A DNA stretch of 10,150 nucleotides, taken from NCBI GenBank assembly GCA_963643985.1, contig CAVINP010000072.1, positions 1-10,150 on the forward strand, read 5' to 3'. This document shows positions 1 through 7,444 of this stretch, piece by piece; the stretch's first letter is position 1, and every line of letters begins with the position of its first letter. The notes beneath the pieces are model-generated. The model had not been told where the DNA came from. It did not search any database and was given only the letters and a program-made list of their open reading frames with translations. The position numbers and the translations under genes are program-made. The stretch is from SFTH01 sp963643985. Its GTDB lineage: Bacteria > Bacillota > Clostridia > Christensenellales > Aristaeellaceae.

Positions 1-441
1 TCCGCCTTCCGGCGCGGTGACTTTGAAAGCTATACCGCGCTGTGCGGCAAACCGTACACGCTCACGGGCACAATAGAGCACGGCCTGGCGCTTGGGCGCA
101 CGGTAGGTATGCCCACGGCGAACCTGCATGCGGATGATGGCGAAGCGCTGCCGCCGGACGGCGTGTACGCCACCGTCACGCGTCTGCCGGAAGGAAAATA
201 CATGGGTCTGACCAATATCGGCCCCAAGCCCTCGGTGGACGACAGCGGGCGCGTCACGGTCGAGACCTATCTGTTTGATTTCTCGGGCGACATCTACGGC
301 GAGCGCTGCGCTCTGGAGATCCATTTTCGCATCCGCGGCATACAAAAATTTGCCGACCTCGACGCGGTGCGGGCGCAGGTAGGGCGCGACATCGCCGCAG
401 CGCGGGAGAAGCTTATGCATATATATGCACAGGAGGATTGA
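1..441 (+). CDS. ribF: Riboflavin kinase domain of bifunctional riboflavin kinase/FAD synthetase RibF (5' truncated)
   Basis: This is the 3' end of a gene that starts before the window; 146 residues are visible in frame 1 from base 1. It matches the C-terminal riboflavin kinase (flavokinase) domain of bacterial RibF, which phosphorylates riboflavin to FMN in the cytoplasm. Visible family signatures are the entry motif GTIEHGLALGRTVGMPTAN (about 67-123), which carries the HG...GR...G.PTAN pattern. Further on are NIGPKPSV (219-240), the ETYLFDF...IYG segment holding the acidic catalytic residue (about 271-300), and a closing IRGIQKFADLDAV...Q...D pattern. The N-terminal FAD synthetase (nucleotidyltransferase) half lies outside the window, so bifunctionality is inferred from family architecture. 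The stop codon overlaps the tadA start (TGATG), and the tadA ribosome binding site lies inside the last codons, so the two are probably cotranscribed. Confidence 0.93.
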   Translation, partial: SAFRRGDFESYTALCGKPYTLTGTIEHGLALGRTVGMPTANLHADDGEALPPDGVYATVTRLPEGKYMGLTNIGPKPSVDDSGRVTVETYLFDFSGDIYGERCALEIHFRIRGIQKFADLDAVRAQVGRDIAAAREKLMHIYAQED

Positions 442-914
442 TGACCATGCCCGAATCGGACAGAAAATTTATGCTTGAGGCACTGGCTGAGGCACATCTC
501 GCGTTTGGGGCAGGGGAGATGCCCGTCGGTTGCGTGGTCGTAAGAGACGGCGAGATCATCGGCCGCGGCCACAACAACCGCGAAGAGAGCAACGATCCGA
601 CGGGACACGCCGAGGTCGTTGCCCTGCGCGCGGCTGCCAAAGCCACGGGGCGCTGGCGGCTGGACGGCTGTACGCTCTACGTCACCCTCGAACCCTGCCC
701 GATGTGCGCGGGCGCGATCGTGCAGGCCCGCATCGCGCGTCTGTGCTACGGCGCAGCCGATGAGCGTTACGGCTGCGCGGGCAGCGTGTACCGTATCCCC
801 GAAGATCCGGCGTTCAACCACTTCTGCAGATCCGACGGAGGTGTGCTGGCGGATGAGTGCGCAAAGCTGCTGGGGGAGTTCTTTGAAGAGAAGCGCCGAA
901 GCGGTTCCGAATAA
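441..914 (+). CDS. tadA: tRNA-specific adenosine deaminase TadA
   Basis: A 157-residue cytidine-deaminase-fold enzyme that converts the wobble adenosine of tRNA-Arg(ACG) to inosine. The zinc site is complete: HAE (H56, E58) followed by PCPMC (C86, C89) in the TLEPCPMCAGAIVQARI stretch typical of TadA. The N-terminal MPVGCVVV and HNNREESNDPTGHAE segments also fit TadA rather than guanine deaminase or CMP deaminase. Length agrees with the family (about 150-165). The ATG at 441 is chosen because it overlaps the ribF stop as TGATG and has AGGAGG at 431-436, four bases upstream. A second ATG at 447 is ten bases from the same site and cannot be excluded. No terminator is obvious after the stop at 912-914. 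The next 87 bases are AT-rich and lead into the argG promoter. Confidence 0.94.
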   Translation: MTMPESDRKFMLEALAEAHLAFGAGEMPVGCVVVRDGEIIGRGHNNREESNDPTGHAEVVALRAAAKATGRWRLDGCTLYVTLEPCPMCAGAIVQARIARLCYGAADERYGCAGSVYRIPEDPAFNHFCRSDGGVLADECAKLLGEFFEEKRRSGSE

Positions 915-1001
915 ATGCATCACATCTGAATAAATATGCGATCTATACGAATATCATTCATCTTTTTAACCGAATATACCCACAAACAAGCGTTTTGCCC
1001 C

Positions 1002-1029
1002 TTGACGTTTGGCCCGAAAAGTGTATAAT
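1002..1029 (+). promoter_or_regulatory. Sigma-A-type promoter of argG
   Basis: A -35 box TTGACG (1002-1007) is separated by 16 bases from a perfect -10 box TATAAT (1024-1029). Transcription would begin near 1036, about 45 bases before the argG ATG. The spacer between tadA and argG (915-1081) is otherwise non-coding and AT-rich on its tadA side. It also contains a weaker ARG-box-like half site, TGAATAAATATGCG, at 927-940. The close match to consensus makes this the clearest promoter in the window. Confidence 0.85.
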
Positions 1030-1037
1030 TATACTCA
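1020..1037 (+). promoter_or_regulatory. Candidate ArgR/AhrC operator (ARG box) over the argG -10 box
   Basis: The 12-base perfect palindrome GTATAATTATAC (1023-1034) contains the -10 box. The 14-base core TGTATAATTATACT (1022-1035) agrees at 11 positions with TGAATAATTATTCA, one form of the ARG-box pattern TGAATWWWWATTCA as I recall it. A bound arginine repressor would block the promoter, as expected for an arginine synthesis gene. Binding is inferred; no ArgR/AhrC gene is in the window. Because a TATAAT box inside AT-rich DNA can be palindromic by chance, the call is moderate. Confidence 0.5.
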
Positions 1038-1081
1038 TCAAAGCGATTCCGAACCGGACGCACCGAAAGGAAGCAATCAAA

Positions 1082-2308
<1,227 letters not shown>

Positions 2309-2323
2309 TTCGATCATTGATAC

Positions 2324-2354
2324 GGGGCGGCTCTTGCAGTCGCCCCTGTTTTTT
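2324..2354 (+). terminator. Intrinsic terminator of argG
   Basis: A 9-bp stem pairs GGGGCGGCT (2324-2332) with AGTCGCCCC (2338-2346), with one G-T pair and a 5-base loop, followed by TGTTTTTT. It sits 15 bases after the argG stop. The loop and 3' stem arm overlap the -35 box of the argH promoter. Confidence 0.85.
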
Positions 2355-2362
2355 GCTATACT
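2334..2362 (+). promoter_or_regulatory. Candidate argH promoter
   Basis: TTGCAG (2334-2339) and TATACT (2357-2362) are 17 bases apart. The predicted start near 2369 lies just before the inverted-repeat leader that begins at 2378. The sequence around the -10, TATACTTATC (2357-2366), resembles the TATAATTATA core of the argG operator, so common ArgR/AhrC control is possible. The -35 box falls within the argG terminator hairpin. Confidence 0.6.
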
Positions 2363-2377
2363 TATCTCATATTCATC

Positions 2378-2451
2378 CGGTTCTTCACGGTGAGTTGGGG
2401 ATATATTAACCCCGGCGAGGCTGATGGGTTACCCAAATCCGTGAAGAGCCG
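2378..2451 (+). promoter_or_regulatory. Structured 5' leader RNA of argH (candidate cis-regulatory RNA)
   Basis: Bases 2378-2390 pair with 2439-2451 in a 13-bp helix with a single G-U pair. Inside, TTGGG (2395-2399) can pair with CCCAA (2432-2436) and TAACCC (2407-2412) with GGGTTA (2426-2431). This leaves a 7-base bulge GATATAT (2400-2406) and a 13-base apical loop (2413-2425). A competing fold uses two small hairpins, GGGG/CCCC (2397-2400 with 2410-2413) and GGG/CCC (2426-2428 with 2432-2434), which would make a three-way junction. The element lies wholly in the predicted untranslated leader and ends 9 bases before the argH ribosome binding site. The weak T content after it argues against a plain terminator. 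I do not recognise it as a T-box, guanidine, fluoride, SAM, c-di-GMP or THF class. Function is unknown. Confidence 0.55.
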
Positions 2452-2476
2452 TTTATTCAAAGGAGGATACCCTCAT

Positions 2477-3853
2477 ATGAAACTTTGGGCAGGTCGGCTT
2501 CAGGGTCAGGTGGATGATCGCCTGAACGAGCTCAACGCATCCATAGGCTTTGATTCGCGCATGTACCGTCAGGACATCCGCGGCTCGATGGCGCACGCCA
2601 AAATGCTGGGCGCGAGCGGCGTCATACCGCAGGCGGACGCCGATGCCATCGTCGAAGGCCTCAAGGGGCTGCTTGACGACATCGAATCCGGAAAACTGGA
2701 AATTGACATGACCAGCGAAGATATCCACACCTTCGTGGAGGCTGAGCTGACAAAGCGCATCGGCGATGCCGGCAAGAAGCTGCACACCGCCCGCAGCCGC
2801 AACGATCAGGTCGCGTTGGACATCCGTCTCTATCTCGCCGACGAGATCGAAATGCTCATCTCCCTGGCGAAGGACTTCATACGCGCCATCTGCGACACGG
2901 CCAAGGATCACCTTGAGACCGTCATGCCGGGCTACACGCATCTGCAGCGTGCGCAACCGGTCACACTGGCACACTACCTGATGGCCTATGCACAGATGCT
3001 GCTGCGCGACATCGGCCGTCTGAAGGACTGCCGCGAGCGCACGATGGTATCGCCCCTGGGCTGTGGCGCACTGGCCGGCACGACTCACCCGATCAACCGC
3101 CAAATGGTCGCGGATGAGCTGGGCATGAACGGCATCTGCATGAACTCGCTCGACGGCGTGTCCGACCGCGACTTCGTGCTGGAGCTTCTCTCGGATCTGT
3201 CGATCATGATGATGCACCTCTCGCGCTTCAGCGAGGAAATCTGCATCTGGTGCAGCTGGGAATACGGCTTCGTGTCGCTCTCGGATGCCTTCTCGACCGG
3301 CTCGTCCATCATGCCGCAGAAGAAGAACCCCGATATCACCGAGCTGGTGCGCGGCAAGACCGGCCGCGTCTACGGCGACCTGATGGGCCTGCTCACGGCC
3401 ATGAAGGCGCTGCCGCTGGCCTACAACAAGGACATGCAGGAGGACAAGGAGGCCGTGTTCGATGCCATCGACACCGCCGCACTCTCGCTGCAGGTGCTCG
3501 CGCCGATGCTCAGAACCGCCACGTTCAAGCCCGAAAAGATGAAGCAGGCGGCGCTGGGCGGCTTCATCAATGCCACCGATGCGGCAGACTACCTCGCCAA
3601 GAAGGGCGTGCCCTTCCGCGACGCCTACTGCATCTGCGGGCAGCTGGTCAACCGCTGCATCGCGCTGGGCACCACGCTGGACAAGCTGCCCATCGAGGAG
3701 TACCGCGCACTCTGCCCGGCCTTCGATGAGGACGTTTACGGGGCCATTGACCTGCTCACCTGTGTGCGCGGCAGGAACCTGCCCGGCGGCCCTGCGCCCG
3801 AACGCGTGAAGGAGCAGATCGGAAATGTGATGACCGCGATCGGTGAACGGTAA
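2477..3853 (+). CDS. argH: Argininosuccinate lyase
   Basis: A 458-residue cytoplasmic enzyme of the fumarase/aspartase superfamily that splits argininosuccinate into arginine and fumarate, the last step of arginine synthesis. Visible signatures are the N-terminal MKLWAGR, the HTARSRNDQV block (SRND at residues 107-110) and GYTHLQRAQPVT (THLQ at 154-157, catalytic histidine region). The superfamily signature GSSIMPQKKNP begins at residue 275, with the catalytic serine in the mobile loop. Length is typical (about 455-465). The ATG at 2477 is chosen because MKLWAGR is the normal N terminus and AGGAGG is at 2461-2466. The longer open frame upstream runs through the hairpin leader and is not coding. 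A 4-bp hairpin GAGG/CCTC (2463-2466 with 2471-2474) overlaps the ribosome binding site. Confidence 0.97.
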   Translation: MKLWAGRLQGQVDDRLNELNASIGFDSRMYRQDIRGSMAHAKMLGASGVIPQADADAIVEGLKGLLDDIESGKLEIDMTSEDIHTFVEAELTKRIGDAGKKLHTARSRNDQVALDIRLYLADEIEMLISLAKDFIRAICDTAKDHLETVMPGYTHLQRAQPVTLAHYLMAYAQMLLRDIGRLKDCRERTMVSPLGCGALAGTTHPINRQMVADELGMNGICMNSLDGVSDRDFVLELLSDLSIMMMHLSRFSEEICIWCSWEYGFVSLSDAFSTGSSIMPQKKNPDITELVRGKTGRVYGDLMGLLTAMKALPLAYNKDMQEDKEAVFDAIDTAALSLQVLAPMLRTATFKPEKMKQAALGGFINATDAADYLAKKGVPFRDAYCICGQLVNRCIALGTTLDKLPIEEYRALCPAFDEDVYGAIDLLTCVRGRNLPGGPAPERVKEQIGNVMTAIGER

Positions 3854-3869
3854 ACCGAACGGATAAATT

Positions 3870-3910
3870 TGCACCCCGCCGATGCGATGCCGGCGGGGTG
3901 CATTGCTTTT
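3870..3910 (+). terminator. Intrinsic terminator of argH
   Basis: A perfect GC-rich stem of 11 bp pairs GCACCCCGCCG (3871-3881) with CGGCGGGGTGC (3891-3901). One flanking T-A pair extends it, with a 9-base loop and the T-rich tail TTGCTTTT. It begins 16 bases after the argH stop. Confidence 0.88.
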
Positions 3911-3977
3911 CGGGGAGGCCGTTTCTCCTCTGAAAAGGGAACTACGAAGTGGCGGTGGAGTTGAAAAACCGCCCCGA
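3910..3977. repeat. Possible palindromic dispersed repeat element
   Basis: The gene-free stretch after the argH terminator has outer inverted arms TCGGGG (3910-3915) and CCCCGA (3972-3977) and an inner pair GGCGG (3951-3955) with CCGCC (3969-3973). Its wording (CCTCTGAAAAGGGAA followed by a GGCGGTGG block) resembles short non-coding repeats I recall from gut Clostridia genomes. Only one copy is in the window, so repeat status is inference. Nothing coding is seen between 3854 and 4092. Confidence 0.3.
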
Positions 3978-4069
3978 TTTTCGCGTTTTCTTGGGGGATA
4001 AGATACCGGCACTCACTCAGTCACTGCGGTGGTGGGCGTTGAAGCGGAGTACAACAAAACGAAATCTTT

Positions 4070-4097
4070 CACTGACCACCGGCCACTGATCACTATA
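4070..4097. repeat. Degenerate 7-bp tandem repeat (consensus CACTGAN) ending in the def stop codon
   Basis: Four heptamers stand head to tail at 4070, 4077, 4084 and 4091. Units 1 and 3 are CACTGAC and CACTGAT, and the other two differ at two or three bases. The last unit contains CTA (4093-4095), which is the TAG stop of the deformylase gene on the opposite strand. A related CACTCACTCAGTCACTG stretch lies nearby (4010-4026). Confidence 0.45.
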
Positions 4098-4503
4098 TCA
4101 CGATCCCGTCGCAGTGATCGATCTCATGCTGTATGATCTGCGCCGTCCACGCCGAGAACCTGCCGCGGCGCTTCTTCCACGCGCCGTCCAGATACTCCAC
4201 CTCGATATCCCGATACCTTGTGGTCTTGCGCGTACCGCTCAGTGACAGACAGCCTTCCTCGGTTTCGTACGCGCCGCTCTTGGACACAATGACGGGGTTG
4301 AACATGACGATGTCCATAACCCCCATGTTTACGATAATCACCCGCTTGCGCACGCCGATCATGTTGGCCGCCATGCCCACGCAGGCCTCGCGGTACGCCC
4401 TGAGCGTGTCCGCCAGATCACGACCGACGGGCAGATCCTCGCGCGTGGCCTCCCCGCTCTTCAGCGCCAGAAAGAGCGGATCTTTCACGATTGCACGCAC
4501 CAT
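4093..4503 (-). CDS. def: Divergent peptide deformylase
   Basis: A 136-residue protein of the peptide deformylase family, metalloenzymes that remove the formyl group from the N-terminal methionine of new proteins. Motif 2 EGCLS (residues 83-87) and motif 3 QHEIDH (125-130) supply the metal ligands C85, H126 and H130 and the catalytic E127, all present. Motif 1, normally G-x-G-x-A-A-x-Q, reads CVGMAANM (41-48): the conserved glutamine is methionine and the first glycine is cysteine. The protein is short, as in the second, Clostridia-type deformylase lineage, and ends at GIVI just after motif 3. It is the last gene of the operon, starting 3 bases after the upstream stop. It may be an accessory rather than housekeeping deformylase. 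The family call is firm; activity is not proven by sequence. Confidence 0.88.
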   Translation of the reverse strand: MVRAIVKDPLFLALKSGEATREDLPVGRDLADTLRAYREACVGMAANMIGVRKRVIIVNMGVMDIVMFNPVIVSKSGAYETEEGCLSLSGTRKTTRYRDIEVEYLDGAWKKRRGRFSAWTAQIIQHEIDHCDGIVI

Positions 4504-4506
4504 ATC

Positions 4507-4848
4507 CTATTTCCATTCCTTCCATACGTCGGGTTGATAGCCGATCGTCGCCTGTTTGCCGTTGCGCACGATGGGCGTTTTCAGCAGCTGCGGGTTCTCC
4601 AGTACGCGCTCCAATTTGCCGTCGCCGGAGATGTATTTGATCATGGCGAGCGTGTCCTTGTCCTTGTGCTCCCAGTTGATCATGTTCTCAAGCCCGCCGT
4701 TGACCTGCGCCACGGCGTTGAATTCGCCCCGGCTCATGCCCTTTTCTTTCAGATCGATGAACTGATACCGTATGCCGCGCTCCTTGAAAAAGCGCTCTGC
4801 CTTGCGCGTATCGCTGCACTTCTTCGTGCCGAAAATCTGTATGTTCAT
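4507..4848 (-). CDS. ArsC/Spx family thioredoxin-fold protein (arsenate reductase-like)
   Basis: A 113-residue protein of the ArsC/YffB/Spx family. The N terminus IQIFGTKKCSDTRK has the family's active-site cysteine (C11) in a C-x-x-T setting, not the C-x-x-C of redox-sensing Spx. The C-terminal block TPIVRNGKQATIGYQPDVW carries the TPI-R pattern and the G-Y-x-P-D-x-W ending common to the ArsC/YffB branch. The length is typical (110-120). A real arsenate reductase role is doubtful because no other arsenic genes are present; a glutathione- or thiol-linked reductase or unknown redox role is as likely. A good ribosome binding site GGGAGGA lies in the 12-base gap after the PHP gene. Confidence 0.85.
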   Translation of the reverse strand: MNIQIFGTKKCSDTRKAERFFKERGIRYQFIDLKEKGMSRGEFNAVAQVNGGLENMINWEHKDKDTLAMIKYISGDGKLERVLENPQLLKTPIVRNGKQATIGYQPDVWKEWK

Positions 4849-4860
4849 TATGTCCTCCCG

Positions 4861-5652
4861 TCATATCCTGTCCATGACCGTGATGCCAAGCCCCGTCAGG
4901 CAGCGCTTCGCCTCTTCGAACCGCTCTTCGCAGTCCATCTCCTCCGGATGGTGCGCGTCCACGCCGATGACGGCGCGGATGTCGTATTCCGCGGCGATCT
5001 GCCAGAACTCGGGCGTACAGTAGCCCAGCACGCCGCGCTTGCGTGCGCCCGCCTGCCTGCAATGCCCCAGCAGGTTGTACTCCAGCGGCAGTTTTGTCTC
5101 CACGGCGCAGGCGCAGATCTCGCGGCAGATCTTCTCGCAGTCCGCATCGAAGTGCTCCCAGCGGTTCAGACACAGGTCGGGGTGCGCCAGATAGACGAAG
5201 TGCCCGCTCTGCATGGCCGCGGTGGTCGTCTGAAGATAGCGCCACATCTCCTTCTTGCCCGCGCACGCGCCGAAGTAGCCGAGGCCCAGCTCGTCGTTGG
5301 TGTCGTAGTGGTTGCCGAGTATGAAATAGTCAAAGCCGTACCGGCCGCGGATGTCCTCCAGCCAGGGATAGAACTCCGGGAAGCCCTCGCACTCGAGTGC
5401 GAGCTTTATGCCGATGCGCTCCCTGTATTCCTCGCGCAGCGCCTTGATGCAGGCGACATATTCCTCCAATTGACTTATGTGCATGCGCATATTGGCCACG
5501 AAGTCCGACCTGTACGGCCACGGGCTGTGATCGGAGAAGCCCAGTATCCCGAAACCGCTGCGGATGGCCTGCTCCACGTATTCGCGCTCCGAGCCGAAGG
5601 CGTGCATGCAGCGCGGCGTGTGGCAGTGGTAGTTTGCCGGTTTCAGTTCCAT
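4861..5652 (-). CDS. PHP-domain phosphoesterase (histidinol-phosphatase-like)
   Basis: A 263-residue protein covering one PHP domain, a TIM-barrel metal-dependent phosphoesterase fold. The metal-binding motifs are all visible: HCH (H9, H11), SDH (D41, H42), ECE (E87/E89), GNH (H115), AHPD (H157) and GVDAH (D232, H234). The length and motif order match HisK-type histidinol-phosphate phosphatases, which remove phosphate from L-histidinol phosphate. However, no other histidine gene is here and the operon is headed by marR and a MATE pump, so the true substrate is uncertain. The start ATG at 5652 lies 3 bases after the MATE stop, with AAGGA about ten bases upstream. The fold is certain; the substrate is not. 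Confidence 0.85.
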   Translation of the reverse strand: MELKPANYHCHTPRCMHAFGSEREYVEQAIRSGFGILGFSDHSPWPYRSDFVANMRMHISQLEEYVACIKALREEYRERIGIKLALECEGFPEFYPWLEDIRGRYGFDYFILGNHYDTNDELGLGYFGACAGKKEMWRYLQTTTAAMQSGHFVYLAHPDLCLNRWEHFDADCEKICREICACAVETKLPLEYNLLGHCRQAGARKRGVLGYCTPEFWQIAAEYDIRAVIGVDAHHPEEMDCEERFEEAKRCLTGLGITVMDRI

Positions 5653-5655
5653 TTC

Positions 5656-6999
5656 TCACACTTCCTTCTTTTTCAGTCGGAGGTAGTACAGCACGTTGAG
5701 CACGATGCCCACGGCGGTGGCGACGGGCGCGGCCAGACCGATGCCCGTCAGGTTCGCGTCCGGCTGCACGCTCATGATGTAGGCCAGCGGCAGGCGCACG
5801 GCAAGCGTCTGCACCAGACCCTGCACCATCACCCAGACCGTGCGGTTGTGGCCGTTGAAATAGCCGATCATGCTGAAGAGTACCGCCGTGACGATGGTCT
5901 CGGGTGCAAAGCCCTTCAGATAGTCAAAGCCGTGCGATATGACCGCCGCATCCGAGGTGAAGATGGCGCAGAGTTTATCACCCGCAAACAGCACGAGCGC
6001 GAACACGATCACACCGATGCCCAGCCCCAGCCCGACGCCGGTTTTCAGCGCCTTGCGTGCGCGGCCCTCGTTGCCCGCGCCGACGTTTTGCGACACGAAC
6101 GAGGCCATGGACTGCATCAGTGCGCTGGGCACGAGCATGGCAAAGTTGACGATCTTGCAGGCCACGCCGTAGCCCGAGGAAGCCGACAGACCCAGACGGT
6201 TCACGAAGGCGCACAGCGCGAGGAAGGACACCTGCGTCAGTGCCTCCTGCAGCGCCAGCGGCAGTCCGATGCGCATGGACAGGCGGCTCTGCCCGTTGAT
6301 GCGAAAGTCCGCCTTGCCGATCCTGAACGGCAGGCCGCGCTTTTTGAGCAACAGAAGCGCGAACAGTACGCTGATCGCCTGTGCAAACACGGTCGCCAGT
6401 GCCGCGCCCGCGGCATCCATACGGAACACCGCCACCAGCAGCAGATCGCCCACGATGTTGACCACACAGGCCACAGCCACGAACATCAGCGGCGAACGGC
6501 TGTCGCCCAGTCCTCTGAATATGGCCGAGAGCAGGTTGTAGGCCACGATGAAGAATATGCCGCCGCCGCAGATGCGCACGTAGCTGACCGTCTCATCCAG
6601 CGCCTCTTCCGGGGCCTGCATCAGCACCGATATGGGCCGCGCAAAGACCACCATGACGATCAGCAGCACGGCGGTGATGATGGCGAATATGACCGAGGAA
6701 CCGCCGATGACGCTGCCGATGTCCTCCGGATGCTTCTCGCCCAGGTATCGCGCGATGAGCACCGTGATGCCCATGGCCAGAGAGGTGATCACGAAGGTGA
6801 CGAGATTGAGCACCTGACTGCCCGTGGATACGCCGGACAGGCCAGCCGTCGAGCCGAAATGCCCCACGACCAGCAGGTCCACCGCGCCGTAGGCCGCCTG
6901 CAGCACCAGTGCGCCCAGTATGGGCAGCATGAACAGTATCATTTTCTTCAGGATATTGCCCTGCGTGAAGTCGGATCTGTCATTCGTCAATGCAAACAC
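5656..6999 (-). CDS. MATE family multidrug/cation efflux transporter
   Basis: A 447-residue integral membrane protein of the MATE (multidrug and toxin extrusion) family, which exports cationic drugs or metabolites using an H+ or Na+ gradient. It has about a dozen hydrophobic segments in two similar halves. The first half has the typical opening (FTQGNILKKMILFMLPILG, then AAYGAVDLLVVGHFG). The second half is recognisable from about residue 240 (LPLALQEALTQVSFLALC). Length fits the family (440-480). No ATG is near the N terminus. The start is either GTG at 6999, which overlaps the marR 3' end by 20 bases and is very close to AAGGGA, or TTG at 6990, giving MTNDRSDF with better spacing. Overlap with marR indicates translational coupling, and drug-responsive control by the MarR protein is the natural inference. 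Confidence 0.92.
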   Translation of the reverse strand: MFALTNDRSDFTQGNILKKMILFMLPILGALVLQAAYGAVDLLVVGHFGSTAGLSGVSTGSQVLNLVTFVITSLAMGITVLIARYLGEKHPEDIGSVIGGSSVIFAIITAVLLIVMVVFARPISVLMQAPEEALDETVSYVRICGGGIFFIVAYNLLSAIFRGLGDSRSPLMFVAVACVVNIVGDLLLVAVFRMDAAGAALATVFAQAISVLFALLLLKKRGLPFRIGKADFRINGQSRLSMRIGLPLALQEALTQVSFLALCAFVNRLGLSASSGYGVACKIVNFAMLVPSALMQSMASFVSQNVGAGNEGRARKALKTGVGLGLGIGVIVFALVLFAGDKLCAIFTSDAAVISHGFDYLKGFAPETIVTAVLFSMIGYFNGHNRTVWVMVQGLVQTLAVRLPLAYIMSVQPDANLTGIGLAAPVATAVGIVLNVLYYLRLKKKEV

Positions 7000-7432
7000 T
7001 TCCCTTGCTCAGCTTATCATAAATCTTGCGTATTGTGTCCGCCATCGCCTCCGCTTCGGCATCGGATATGTCGGGCATATAGGCGGACAGGCGGTCAAAC
7101 ACGTCGCGATTGTATTTTCCGGACAGACTCGCGCCTGCCCGGGTGACGGTGATGTAGGTCACGCGTCCGTCCTCGCCCGAGGCAATCTTTCGGATATAGC
7201 CCCGCGACTCCATCTCCTTGATCGTGCGCGTCACGCCCGGCCGCTGCAGGTGCAGCGCTTCGCTCACGTCGGAGATCCGCACGTGCATATTCTTCTCTTC
7301 CAGACGCTGTATCACATCCAGGAAGCGTATGTAGGATTCCGTCATGCCGTCGGGCAGCGGCGGCAGCATATCCCGTATGCGCTTGGCCATGTAGAACGCG
7401 TCCAGCACGCGCCGTATGTTCTCGGGCGACAT
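6980..7432 (-). CDS. MarR family transcriptional regulator
   Basis: A 150-residue winged helix-turn-helix protein. The central region RISDVSEALHLQRPGVTRTI gives the HTH, followed by EMESRGYIRK and a wing with the D-G-R signature (SGEDGRVTYITVTRAG). Flanking helices at both ends form the usual MarR dimerisation domain. Length is typical (140-160). The ATG at 7432 has GGAGG seven bases upstream. It is the first gene of a five-gene operon, directly in front of a MATE pump. This layout is commonly seen where MarR proteins repress their own operon and release it on binding a small ligand; the ligand is unknown here. Three phased palindromes in its promoter are candidate binding sites. Confidence 0.92.
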   Translation of the reverse strand: MSPENIRRVLDAFYMAKRIRDMLPPLPDGMTESYIRFLDVIQRLEEKNMHVRISDVSEALHLQRPGVTRTIKEMESRGYIRKIASGEDGRVTYITVTRAGASLSGKYNRDVFDRLSAYMPDISDAEAEAMADTIRKIYDKLSKGSVCIDE

Positions 7433-7444
7433 AGTATACCTCCG

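Noticed and set aside
2390..2476. Longer in-frame N terminus for ArgH
   Set aside because: It runs through the hairpin leader and ribosome binding site. The ArgH family begins at MKLWAGR, which is the ATG at 2477.
2363..2476. T-box or other known riboswitch before argH
   Set aside because: No AGGGTGGNACCGCG T-box sequence and no core of guanidine, fluoride, c-di-GMP or THF classes could be found, so it is left unassigned.
2453..4012. A 519-codon open frame opposite argH
   Set aside because: Antisense shadow. Its N-terminal part only reads through the non-coding spacer and the argH terminator.
3854..4092. Hidden small gene in the convergent spacer
   Set aside because: No open frame with a ribosome binding site was seen on either strand; the stretch is terminator and repeat-like DNA.
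4507..4848. Spx global redox regulator
   Set aside because: Spx has C-x-x-C at the active site; this protein has C-S-D-T, which fits the ArsC/YffB branch instead.
4534..7146. An 870-codon open frame on the + strand across the marR-MATE-PHP operon
   Set aside because: It is the antisense shadow of GC-rich genes: it is full of His, Arg, Ala and Gln, has no recognisable domain, and lies opposite five well-supported genes.
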